Both the position numbers and the translations under genes were made by a program. A stretch of 9,981 nt of DNA, taken from NCBI GenBank assembly GCA_902362965.1, contig CABIYQ010000030.1:1-9981 (forward strand), in the 5' to 3' direction. Source of the DNA: Oscillospiraceae bacterium. Its GTDB lineage: Bacteria > Bacillota > Clostridia > Oscillospirales > Ruminococcaceae. Positions 1-5,705 of the stretch are shown here, one piece after another. Position 1 is the stretch's first letter; the number at the start of each line of letters is the position of its first letter. The notes under the pieces were generated by a model. It was not told where the DNA came from. It saw only the letters and a list, made by a program, of their open reading frames with translations, and searched no databases.

Positions 1-2
1 TA

Positions 3-113
3 AAGCATGGCTGGACTTATCTTGCTAGCGTTCTGGATGTCTGTACAAGAAAAATCGTCGGTTACAGTTATGGAAGAAAAATGGATCGTTCTCTTGTTAT
101 TTCTGAGTAGTTC
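3..113 (+). pseudogene. IS3-family transposase (OrfB) internal fragment
   Basis: The third plus frame reads without a stop from the window edge to a TAG at 111-113 and contains GWTYLASVLDV followed by RKIVGYSYG. This is the conserved segment of the integrase-core (rve) domain of IS3/IS150-type transposases, just after the first catalytic aspartate region. No start codon, no C-terminal HSDxG or glutamate motif and no terminal inverted repeat are present, so only a middle slice of the transposase survives. Its right end runs directly into the truncated parB on the opposite strand at about 100-110. The family match rests on one motif of about 30 residues recognised by eye. The left extent is unknown because the window begins inside it. 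Confidence 0.6.
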
Positions 114-486
114 TTTGGAGATTGCTTTCCACCATGACAATAATCGCTTCGTCACGGGTCAGTTCCTTGACCTCGCATTTCAGCGTTTCAAGCCCCGCAA
201 GCTCACAAGCCTTTTTACGCCTGTGACCGCTGATAAGCTCATACCGCCCGTCCTCTTTCAGACGGACAGTAGCAGGGGTCATTACGCCGCTTCGCTTGAT
301 GCTATCGACAAGCTGCTCCATGTCCTCGTCCATTAAAACCTTGAACGGGTGGTCGGGAAACTCATCAATCTGGGAGATTGGAATATCCCGTATCTTGCTT
401 AACTTTGCTTCCTCACGGCTCTGGTCTGTTTCAAACAGGTCATCGTATGCGGTCAGTTTGATTTCTGTTCTTTTGTTTCCCGCCAA
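97..486 (-). CDS. parB: ParB partition protein, C-terminally truncated
   Basis: This is the N-terminal ParB/Srx-like domain of a plasmid or conjugative-element partition protein, which normally binds parS DNA and cooperates with ParA. Visible motifs are IPISQIDEFPDHPF, then ISGHRRKKACELAG (the GHRR box), then IIVMVESNLQR. Family members normally run on for another 150 or so residues, with the HTH and dimerisation domains. Here the frame leaves ParB sequence after about SNLQRT and stops at 97-99, at the junction with IS3 sequence. The start chosen is TTG at 486, nine bases after AAAGGAGG (496-503). An ATG at 516 lies upstream of that ribosome site and is unlikely. The gene overlaps the end of parA by 47 bases, so the two were probably translationally coupled. 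The protein is most likely non-functional. Confidence 0.75.
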   Translation of the reverse strand: MAGNKRTEIKLTAYDDLFETDQSREEAKLSKIRDIPISQIDEFPDHPFKVLMDEDMEQLVDSIKRSGVMTPATVRLKEDGRYELISGHRRKKACELAGLETLKCEVKELTRDEAIIVMVESNLQRTTQK

Positions 487-1267
487 GCTCTGCCACCTCC
501 TTTCCGAACTGCTCATAAGCTGCGGCTACCTTGCCGCCTTTGTCATAGGCAAAAATGCTCTTTCCCTCTGCGGTGGCTTCCACCGCACGGATGGAATGGG
601 GTATCTGGGTATCAAACACCTTAATCCTCTGTCCGTAGGCACTTCTCACCGTGGCGGTGATTTCCTTGGAGATGTTCGTGCGGGGCATTACCATCGTCAT
701 AAGGATGCCGTCAATCCGCAAAGGGGGATTGATTTGCCGTTTGACTTTCGACACGGAGCGAAGCAACAGCTCTAAGCCTTTGGCAGAAAGATAGTGGGGC
801 TGCGTGGGGATAACCACGCTGTCTGCCGCCGCAAGTGCGTTGATTGTGAGCATACCCAAACTCGGCATACAGTCTATTAAACAATAGTCGTAATTCTTTT
901 TGACCTCGTTCACGCAGGTTTTCAGCACGCTTTCACGGCTTATGGCGTTAATCAGCCTTACTTCCAAGCTTGACAGCTCAATGTTGGCCGGTAACAGGTC
1001 AACGCCCTCGCCGTGGTGCAGGATGCTTTTGGAAACATCGACGGATTTATCGTCTATGATGTCCTGCATGATGGTGGAGAGCGTGACGGGTAAATCGTCT
1101 GGTCTGTTGTAGCCGAGGGACATGGTTAGATTTGCCTGTGCATCGGCATCAATGAGCAAAACTTTCTTGCCCTGCTGTGCCAGACTTACGCCTAAATTAA
1201 CCGCCGTAGTGGTCTTGCCGACACCACCTTTCTGATTAGTCAGAGCGATTACTTTGCAATTTGACAT
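440..1267 (-). CDS. parA: ParA-family partition ATPase
   Basis: A 275-residue Walker-type ATPase of the ParA/Soj family, which drives segregation of plasmids and integrative elements by ATP-dependent DNA binding. The deviant Walker A motif KGGVGKTT is at residues 13-20, with the signature lysine K13. LLIDADAQANLT forms the A' region and CLIDCMPSLGMLTINAL the Walker B region. The length is normal for the family. The start is the ATG at 1265-1267, which follows AAAGGAGG at a usable spacing. The 14-residue upstream extension runs through that ribosome site and is rejected. The gene heads a parA-parB pair and lies downstream (minus direction) of a small conserved gene and its terminator. Its base composition is clearly richer in G+C than the phage genes to the right, which suggests a different origin, such as a conjugative element remnant. 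Confidence 0.93.
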   Translation of the reverse strand: MSNCKVIALTNQKGGVGKTTTAVNLGVSLAQQGKKVLLIDADAQANLTMSLGYNRPDDLPVTLSTIMQDIIDDKSVDVSKSILHHGEGVDLLPANIELSSLEVRLINAISRESVLKTCVNEVKKNYDYCLIDCMPSLGMLTINALAAADSVVIPTQPHYLSAKGLELLLRSVSKVKRQINPPLRIDGILMTMVMPRTNISKEITATVRSAYGQRIKVFDTQIPHSIRAVEATAEGKSIFAYDKGGKVAAAYEQFGKEVAELGGKQKNRNQTDRIR

Positions 1268-1272
1268 AGAAT

Positions 1273-1338
1273 GCGTCCTCCTTTCGCATAGATTTAGCCG
1301 CTTTGTCAAGGCGGCTATGTAACTGTACCAGAGGACGC
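1273..1338 (-). promoter_or_regulatory. Possible ribosome-site-masking leader of parA
   Basis: On the minus-strand transcript, GCGTCCTC (1331-1338) can pair with GAGGACGC (1273-1280), which overlaps the parA ribosome site GGAGG. Inside this outer stem lies a second perfect stem (1295-1301 with 1311-1317). The nested structure would bury the ribosome site. A further GCGTCC just upstream offers an alternative partner. Pairings are read directly; regulation is inference. Confidence 0.35.
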
Positions 1339-1344
1339 AGGACG

Positions 1345-1388
1345 CAAAAAAGCCGCTTACTCTTAAACTTGATAAGAATAAGCGGCTT
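1345..1388 (-). terminator. Rho-independent terminator between the small gene and parA
   Basis: A near-perfect 16-bp hairpin (1350-1365 pairing with 1373-1388, one mismatched position) is followed on the minus strand by a T run. It sits 14 bases past the stop of the 1403-1582 gene and 83 bases before parA. It either ends that gene's transcript or acts as an attenuator ahead of parA. Confidence 0.75.
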
Positions 1389-1402
1389 CGTGGTGATGTG
1401 CC

Positions 1403-1582
1403 TTAGATATGTTCAATTTTCATTCTCTTAACAGGGGCGTTGACAACCTTGAAAATGAGTTCGTCAACGGGGTCTGTATATCTGCCCTGTTTGATAAGCT
1501 GATTTTTCAATTCCACAAGGCTATGTAGCAACAGCTTTCTTTCCTCGCTGTCAAAATACAAGTGGGTTTTCTTTTCCTTCAT
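1403..1582 (-). CDS. Small conserved mobile-element protein, function unknown
   Basis: A 59-residue charged protein beginning MKEKKTHLYFDSEERKLL and containing LKNQLIKQGRYTDPVDELI. I associate this pattern with short proteins encoded beside ParA in gut-Firmicutes conjugative elements. That association is from memory and the function is unknown. No signal peptide, membrane segment or metal motif is visible. The start chosen is the ATG at 1582, about eleven bases after the AAAGG site. A GTG nine bases upstream is in frame but lies almost on that site. The gene has its own sigma-A promoter (1609-1637) and ends just before a strong terminator. Confidence 0.7.
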   Translation of the reverse strand: MKEKKTHLYFDSEERKLLLHSLVELKNQLIKQGRYTDPVDELIFKVVNAPVKRMKIEHI

Positions 1583-1608
1583 AATCGCCACCGTCCTTTC
1601 TTGGCTTC

Positions 1609-1637
1609 ATTATACCGTTATAAGGAAACTCCGTCAA
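1609..1637 (-). promoter_or_regulatory. Sigma-A promoter of the 1403-1582 gene
   Basis: The minus strand reads TTGACG (1632-1637), a 17-bp spacer, then TATAAT (1609-1614), 27 bases upstream of the chosen ATG. Confidence 0.75.
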
Positions 1638-1648
1638 AACTGTAACTT

Positions 1649-1735
1649 CGCATTTCTTGGTATTCTGGCGTATCAAGGCTCAATCCTCAGTAGTAAATAA
1701 GTAGTAAACAGGGGTTGCAATCCTCAAGAAATGCG
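1649..1735. repeat. Cluster of short direct and inverted repeats
   Basis: An 11-bp perfect inverted repeat, CGCATTTCTTG (1649-1659) and CAAGAAATGCG (1725-1735), encloses two direct-repeat pairs: CAATCCTCA at 1681-1689 and 1718-1726, and AGTAGTAAA at 1689-1697 and 1700-1708. The cluster lies immediately upstream of the promoter that fires toward the partition genes. It could be a binding array (parS-like or regulatory) or part of an old element end. No canonical parS (TGTTxCACGTGAAACA) is present. Confidence 0.45.
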
Positions 1736-1843
1736 GGGAAATGCTTTATTTTGCGGGGATAATCCCCCTTTTGCTTGATTTTTGGTGTAAATTTAAAGTA
1801 TAAAATATAAATGTAGTTTGTGACTGTTTACCATCTTTTCATT

Positions 1844-1883
1844 AAAAGCCCCACTTGATTTATTAAGTTCAAGTGGGGGTTTT
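1844..1883. terminator. Bidirectional hairpin terminator
   Basis: A 10-bp perfect stem, CCCCACTTGA (1849-1858) with TCAAGTGGGG (1869-1878), is flanked by an A run on the left and a T run on the right. It can therefore stop transcription from either side. No gene ends immediately next to it. Confidence 0.7.
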
Positions 1884-1944
1884 AATTTTTTAATTTTGGT
1901 TGCATATCCGATAGAAAGTTACTGAACCCAAATCTGGGCTGAGT

Positions 1945-1983
1945 GAAAAATAAAAAGCCTATCGGGATTTCTCCTGATAGGCT
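1945..1983 (-). terminator. Strong minus-strand terminator
   Basis: A 12-bp stem (1956-1967 with 1972-1983, one G-T pair) closes a 4-base loop and is followed on the minus strand by a T-rich run (TTTTTATTTTT). The transcript it ends must come from the right. The only candidate there is the tRNA fragment at 2240-2290, whose own terminator lies at 2180-2220. Positions 1984-2179 hold no supported gene, only a tandem TGTCGTAGT (2150-2158, 2162-2170). Confidence 0.7.
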
Positions 1984-2179
1984 GAAGTTTAAGGGTTGCA
2001 TTGAAAATGTTACAACCATACAACTAGCGTTGATTCTGATAGCCTTGCTGATCGTTTCATGTTAATGTTAAGTCCGTGTATAAAATAGCGATTAGTTTTT
2101 TATATAAGCATTTTATGGTATATGCTTTACTTTGTTTTTTTGGTACAATTGTCGTAGTAAGTGTCGTAGTCGCAATTTC

Positions 2180-2220
2180 AAATAAAAACAAACGCCGCTT
2201 ACAATTCCTTGTAAACGGCG
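2180..2220 (-). terminator. Terminator behind the tRNA fragment
   Basis: Stem CGCCG (2193-2197) with CGGCG (2216-2220), one mismatch, then TTACA (2199-2203) with TGTAA (2210-2214). On the minus strand it is followed by a T-rich tract. It lies 20 bases past the tRNA CCA end, the normal place for a tRNA terminator. Confidence 0.7.
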
Positions 2221-2239
2221 TAAATACGGGGATTTGAAA

Positions 2240-2290
2240 TGGTCTGAGTGACGGGACTTGAACCCACGGCCTCTACCACCCCAAAGTGGC
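2240..2290 (-). tRNA. tRNA 3' fragment with CCA, probable att scar
   Basis: The minus strand reads an anticodon-region TTTGGGG, a variable region, a T arm with GGGTTCAAGTCCC, then the acceptor end CACTCAG, a discriminator A and an encoded CCA (2242-2240). The D arm and the 5' acceptor strand CTGAGTG, which should lie to the right, are absent. AT-rich sequence begins at about 2291 instead. A tRNA 3' half left beside a tyrosine integrase is the usual scar of integration into a tRNA gene, with the element lying on the side where the 5' half is missing. The TTTGGG loop suggests tRNA-Pro (UGG), but the anticodon stem does not fold cleanly with a 7-base loop, so the identity is tentative. Confidence 0.65.
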
Positions 2291-2398
2291 GAATTATATT
2301 TAATATTTTTTAGTAGTGCGGAACAAACGGCTTGTTTACGTTGTTTTGTTAATTTATCATTTAGTCTTTTTTAGTGACTTTTACTTATTTTTTGCCTT

Positions 2399-2446
2399 AA
2401 TAGTGCCCTAATAGTGCCCTCGATTTTTATAGGGCACTATTTTTTT
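2399..2446 (+). repeat. Three copies of AATAGTGCCCT forming a hairpin beside integrase
   Basis: AATAGTGCCCT occurs twice in tandem (2399-2409, 2410-2420) and once inverted (2431-2441). The second and third copies form a perfect 11-bp stem with a 10-base loop. A run of seven T on the plus strand (2440-2446) makes it look like a plus-strand terminator, yet the adjacent integrase is on the minus strand. The position between integrase and the tRNA scar also suits recombinase arm sites. Confidence 0.5.
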
Positions 2447-3674
2447 ATGCCTGTTTTTTATCTTTTGATTTTTGCGTAATTAACATATCCTGAAGAACAT
2501 TAGCCGCCTGCTCGTCCGCTTCTGAAATGTAATGAAGATATTTATTAGTGGTCGTAATATCTCCGTGTCCTAAACGCTCTTGTACTTGCTTTATATTTAC
2601 ACCGCCGTATAAAAGCAATGTTGCTGACGTATGACGTAAGCTATGCAATTTACGGTGTTTTAAATGATTCCTTTCAAGAAACTTTGAAAATTGTTTTGTC
2701 GGAGTTTGAGGATTCATAATTTCTCCGTTATCCTGAGTGAACAGCCAATCGTGCTCGTGCCATTGATTACCGAAAGTTTCAGCCTGTTTATCTTTTTCGG
2801 ATCTTAGAAGTCTTACAAGGTCAATGCAGTAAGGATTAACAGCAACGGTTCTGACTTCATAATCTTTAGGGGCTTTTATCTGAGTAGGCTTGCCTTTTAG
2901 CTTGACTGCCGCCCTTTCAATAGTAACTTTATTGTTCACATAATCAAAATCACTGAATTTAAGGGCGGTAAGTTCTCCACGGCGTGCGCCTGTCATAATG
3001 GCTAATTGTATAAATACCTGAAACTGTAAGTCCTCTAGCTCCAGAAGTGACAACATTTCAGCAGCTTCTTGTTTAGTAAAGATTTCTATTTTTGGTGCTA
3101 CTACCCTAGGGATTGTCAATTTGTCTGCCTTAGCAGGAGACGTTGATATTAAATCTATTTTAACAGCCTGATTAAATATTGATTGCAAGATAGTCAGGTA
3201 TCGTTTTATAGTGGCTGGAGACAATTTTCCTGCCGCTGGGGTTTTATCCCGGTTCAATTTTATGTCTCCCTCGGCTAATTGCTTTATGAAAGATTGAATA
3301 TGAATAGGTTTAATATTTTTTAACCGCAAATGACCCAACGCTGGCTTAAATAGTCTGTCAATAGCACTTTCATACATCTCTAATGTAGTGGGCGATAAAC
3401 TCTCTTTCATAATATCTTTGTATTTATCACAAAAATCCGCAAAAATAATATTGGTGCTATCCCCAAATTGTCCTCGTTTACATTGCTCCTCAAACATAAC
3501 AGCTTGCTTGTTAAGCTCCTTTTCAATCTGTTTAGCTGTCATATTGGGAGCGGGCTTGTAGGTCATTTCATATGGTTTTAATTTATTTCCTTTAACATCG
3601 TATCCACGAGAAACTCTAATCCTATAAGATATAATTTCGCCGTTTTTATTTTTGCGAGTGCTAATACTTGCCAT
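2445..3674 (-). CDS. int: Tyrosine recombinase, phage/ICE-type integrase
   Basis: A 409-residue site-specific recombinase that would integrate and excise the element by strand exchange at att sites. It has an N-terminal arm-binding region (residues 1-60), a SAM-like core-binding domain (about 75-175) and a catalytic domain (about 195-395). Catalytic residues are visible: R231 in TGARRGEL, a hairpin lysine near IKAPK (267-270), H344 and R347 in HSLRHTSA, H370 in LGHGD and the nucleophile Y379 in NKYLHY. The start chosen is the ATG at 3672-3674, preceded by AAGGAGA. A longer reading from 3704 adds ten residues across that ribosome site and is rejected. All catalytic positions are intact, so the enzyme should be active. 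The 3' end points at the tRNA fragment, as in many tRNA-targeting prophages. Confidence 0.95.
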   Translation of the reverse strand: MASISTRKNKNGEIISYRIRVSRGYDVKGNKLKPYEMTYKPAPNMTAKQIEKELNKQAVMFEEQCKRGQFGDSTNIIFADFCDKYKDIMKESLSPTTLEMYESAIDRLFKPALGHLRLKNIKPIHIQSFIKQLAEGDIKLNRDKTPAAGKLSPATIKRYLTILQSIFNQAVKIDLISTSPAKADKLTIPRVVAPKIEIFTKQEAAEMLSLLELEDLQFQVFIQLAIMTGARRGELTALKFSDFDYVNNKVTIERAAVKLKGKPTQIKAPKDYEVRTVAVNPYCIDLVRLLRSEKDKQAETFGNQWHEHDWLFTQDNGEIMNPQTPTKQFSKFLERNHLKHRKLHSLRHTSATLLLYGGVNIKQVQERLGHGDITTTNKYLHYISEADEQAANVLQDMLITQKSKDKKQA

Positions 3675-3734
3675 ATCTATTCTCCTTTTTTGTGCAACAT
3701 ACACTAAAAAACATATTTAAAATTGACATTTTGA

Positions 3735-3769
3735 AACTTCCGTGCCAGGAAATACAACTTCTGTGCCAG
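3735..3769. repeat. 21-bp-spaced direct repeats upstream of int
   Basis: AACTTCCGTGCCAG (3735-3748) and AACTTCTGTGCCAG (3756-3769) match at 13 of 14 positions and start 21 bp apart, two helical turns, so a protein would see both on one DNA face. They lie 61-97 bp upstream of the int start. Candidates are excisionase or regulator sites controlling int. No convincing int promoter was identified next to them. Confidence 0.5.
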
Positions 3770-3846
3770 ACCTATTGAAATTGAAAAAAAGCTGAGTATA
3801 ATAATAACTGTAATCCGGATTCGACAAAATTTGACGAAAGGATGTG

Positions 3847-4554
3847 TTATTCTTCTTCATCTTTAGCCAGAAAATTAATATACTTATTAGCCGCTTTTTG
3901 ACCGAATGGATCTAAACCGTCATACTTATTTATAGTATCTTCACGCAGTTCTTTTAAATACATTTCCTGACGTTGTGCTTCATCATCAGCGGATTGGTTA
4001 AGGGTGTTTTCGATATAGAACAATTTTGAAACATTAATATCCAACGTATCAGCTATTCTATTTAAAACATCAATAGGCGGTTGGGATATATTCAATTCAT
4101 ATTTTTGAACAGTTGAAAAACCTTTTCCAATTTTATCAGCTAGTTCTTTTTGCGTAAGTCCTTTTTCTTTTCGATATTTTTTTATATTTTCTCCAATTGA
4201 CATACTACTTTTTGTTATAGAATCAGTACTTATAAAATTATCAGTCTCTTGCGTTAACTTCTGAACTTCTCGGTGTGAAACTTTTTTCCATATAATTTTA
4301 CCGCTTCTTGTATCCTCATCTAACTTCTTAGTGTTTTCAATGGCTTCGGTTATTTCTTTGCCATTGAGGACTTCGAGAGGAATACATAACCCATCAGCAA
4401 TTTTAAAGGCTATATTTAACGCAACGGTTTTTTGCTTTCTGGTAAATATACTTCTGACAGTTGAATCAGATAAATTGCATAATCGTGCGACCTCGGGAAT
4501 GGTTAAGTCTTTGCTTTTCATAATTTTTTCTAATACTTTATAAAATTCCATCAT
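3847..4554 (-). CDS. Phage repressor with two HTH domains (switch 1)
   Basis: A 235-residue DNA-binding protein with two XRE/lambda-repressor-like HTH domains. The first is at about 5-65 (LTIPEVARLCNLSDSTVRSI). The second is at about 118-180 (LTQKELADKIGKGFSTVQKY). A charged linker joins them, and the C-terminal tail (about 200-235) contains INKYDGLDPFGQKA. From M118 onward it looks like a complete small phage repressor of 118 residues, so the first HTH appears to be an added module. No Ser-Lys LexA-type protease domain is present. It is transcribed divergently from the Cro-like gene across three operators, which fits a CI-like maintenance repressor. The start is ATG 4552-4554 after AGGAG; the following ATG is equally usable. 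No clear terminator follows. Confidence 0.88.
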   Translation of the reverse strand: MMEFYKVLEKIMKSKDLTIPEVARLCNLSDSTVRSIFTRKQKTVALNIAFKIADGLCIPLEVLNGKEITEAIENTKKLDEDTRSGKIIWKKVSHREVQKLTQETDNFISTDSITKSSMSIGENIKKYRKEKGLTQKELADKIGKGFSTVQKYELNISQPPIDVLNRIADTLDINVSKLFYIENTLNQSADDEAQRQEMYLKELREDTINKYDGLDPFGQKAANKYINFLAKDEEE

Positions 4555-4578
4555 TATTTCTCCTGTGTGTTTTTTTAT

Positions 4579-4607
4579 ATTATATCATAAAAAATCACGC
4601 ATTGCAA
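4579..4607 (-). promoter_or_regulatory. Repressor 1 promoter
   Basis: The minus strand reads TTGCAA (4602-4607), a 17-bp spacer, then a perfect TATAAT (4579-4584), 25 bases before the repressor start. The -35 box lies inside the first operator (4595-4609), so repressor binding there should affect its own synthesis. Confidence 0.8.
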
Positions 4608-4683
4608 GAAGAAATTTTAGAAAACTATTGACATATCGTGCAAAGCGTGATATACTAATAACATCAGGTCACGCATTGCGTGA
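4595..4683. promoter_or_regulatory. Three-operator array of switch 1 (TCACGCA type)
   Basis: Three 15-bp sites share the half-site TCACGCA. Site A, TCACGCATTGCAAGA, is at 4595-4609. Site B, TCGTGCAAAGCGTGA, is at 4636-4650 in the reverse sense. Site C, TCACGCATTGCGTGA, is at 4669-4683 and is a perfect palindrome around its central base. Centres are 41 and 33 bp apart. A overlaps the leftward -35, B fills the spacer of the rightward promoter, and C lies just ahead of the Cro-like ribosome site. The layout resembles the lambda right operator. Which protein binds which site is inference. Confidence 0.8.
4628..4656 (+). promoter_or_regulatory. Rightward early promoter of switch 1
   Basis: Consensus TTGACA (4628-4633), a 17-bp spacer and TATACT (4651-4656), about 44 bases before the Cro-like start. 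Operator B occupies the spacer, so bound repressor should block RNA polymerase. Confidence 0.85.
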
Positions 4684-4699
4684 GATGGGGGGTGAAACT

Positions 4700-4936
4700 A
4701 TGTCATCAAAAATAATGTTTTCTAATTTAAGAGCGGAAATGGCGAGAGAAAATATAACAATACAAGATATCGCCAAGGTTTTAAATCGTTCAAGAGAAAC
4801 TGTTAGTAGTAAGCTAAGTGGGAAAAGTGTTCTCAATCTCGATGAAGCGTTTAAAATTAATGATACTTTTTTTCCAAAAAGTGATTTACGTACTTTATTT
4901 TCAGAACTAATAGTGAAGAATGAAAAGTCCGCATAG
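4700..4936 (+). CDS. Small Cro-like HTH regulator (switch 1)
   Basis: A 78-residue protein consisting almost entirely of one XRE-like HTH domain (ITIQDIAKVLNRSRETVSSK at about residues 19-38). It is the first gene from the rightward early promoter, the position of Cro in lambdoid switches, and would be expected to oppose the divergent repressor at the shared operators. The start is ATG 4700-4702, seven bases after GGGGGG. An ATG at 4685 has no ribosome site. It ends EKSA-stop, similar to the ETKSA ends of two later genes. The antirepressor gene starts 21 bases downstream, so they are co-transcribed. The Cro role comes from position and size; the sequence alone shows only an HTH protein. Confidence 0.82.
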   Translation: MSSKIMFSNLRAEMARENITIQDIAKVLNRSRETVSSKLSGKSVLNLDEAFKINDTFFPKSDLRTLFSELIVKNEKSA

Positions 4937-4957
4937 CGGCAGAAAGGAAAATTTAAA

Positions 4958-5671
4958 ATGAACGAATTAATCAAAATCAACTATGAGAATGCAGACCGTC
5001 CTACAGTATTAGGAAGAGATTTGCATGAGGTTCTTGAAATCAAAACAGCATATAAAGATTGGTTTCCTAGAATGTGTGAATATGGATTTATTGAGGGTGA
5101 AGACTTTTGCTCAATTTTGAGCAAAAGTACTGGAGGTCGTCCTAGCACCGACCATCAACTTACAATTGACATGGCGAAAGAAATCTGCATGATTCAGCGA
5201 ACGGATATTGGCAGAAAAGTCAGAAAATATTTTATTAATGTTGAAAATGAATACAAAGAAATTAAACTGACAAATCTGCGAGAGTCCAGACCAGACAAAT
5301 CCCATAGTCTGGAGGTCAAAGAAATGAATGCTCGTGTAAGAATGTCAAATCAATACTTAAAATTAGCCGCTGTGGATACAGTTTCGCAACAGTACAAAAA
5401 CATTTTAGTAGCAAAGTCGGCTGAAATTCTTGCAGGAGAACCATTGTTACCATTGCCAAAATCAGAACAGAAAATGTATTCAGCAACTGAAATCGGAGAT
5501 ATGTTTGGTGTCACGGCTCAAAAGGTTGGAAGAATAGCTAATCTTAACGGCTTAAAAACGGAAGAATACGGTGAATTTTATCGTGATAAGTCTCCTTATT
5601 CAAGCAAGGAAGTTGATGCGTTCAGATATAACGACAAGGCAGTTGAAAAATTTAAAAGAATTTTGACATAA
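4958..5671 (+). CDS. AntA-domain phage antirepressor (switch 1)
   Basis: A 237-residue protein with an N-terminal AntA/AntB antirepressor domain (about residues 14-85: RPTVLGRDLHEVL, then DHQLTIDMAKEICMIQRT). AntA proteins inactivate phage repressors or act as early regulators. The middle is charged and helical. The C-terminus (about 168-237) carries a predicted HTH, YSATEIGDMFGVTAQKVGRI, and lacks the KilAC domain seen in its partner at 8073. The start is the ATG at 4958, after AGAAAGG. The first 40 bases from 4941, covering ribosome site and start, are identical to 8056-8095, so the two genes share a recently duplicated or exchanged front end. It is co-transcribed with the Cro-like gene. 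Confidence 0.85.
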   Translation: MNELIKINYENADRPTVLGRDLHEVLEIKTAYKDWFPRMCEYGFIEGEDFCSILSKSTGGRPSTDHQLTIDMAKEICMIQRTDIGRKVRKYFINVENEYKEIKLTNLRESRPDKSHSLEVKEMNARVRMSNQYLKLAAVDTVSQQYKNILVAKSAEILAGEPLLPLPKSEQKMYSATEIGDMFGVTAQKVGRIANLNGLKTEEYGEFYRDKSPYSSKEVDAFRYNDKAVEKFKRILT

Positions 5672-5696
5672 AAAATTTCCCCTCGTGAGAGGGGAA
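5668..5696 (-). terminator. Terminator of the DUF4041 gene
   Basis: Perfect 8-bp stem TTCCCCTC (5677-5684) with GAGGGGAA (5689-5696) and a 4-base loop, followed by ATTTTTTA on the minus strand. It ends the leftward DUF4041 transcript 9 bases past its stop codon. The plus side lacks a T run, so it should stop the rightward antirepressor transcript less well. Confidence 0.85.
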
Positions 5697-5705
5697 GGAG
5701 GTCAA

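Noticed and set aside
296..775. Plus-strand open frame of 159 codons
   Set aside because: It is the complement of parA and parB, whose motifs are unambiguous, and shows no domain of its own.
1681..2170. CRISPR array, from the repeated short motifs
   Set aside because: Repeats are only 9-11 bp, occur twice each and lack regular spacers.
2240..2320. A complete, functional tRNA gene
   Set aside because: No D arm or matching 5' acceptor strand follows to the right, and the anticodon arm does not fold with a 7-base loop.
2410..2446. Terminator of the integrase gene
   Set aside because: The T run is on the plus-strand side. The minus-strand transcript leaving int meets no T tract after the hairpin.
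3735..3769. Sigma-54-like -24/-12 elements (TGGCAC plus TTG) on the minus strand
   Set aside because: The GC of the -12 box is missing and the match recurs because of the direct repeat. No activator or other sigma-54 context is visible.
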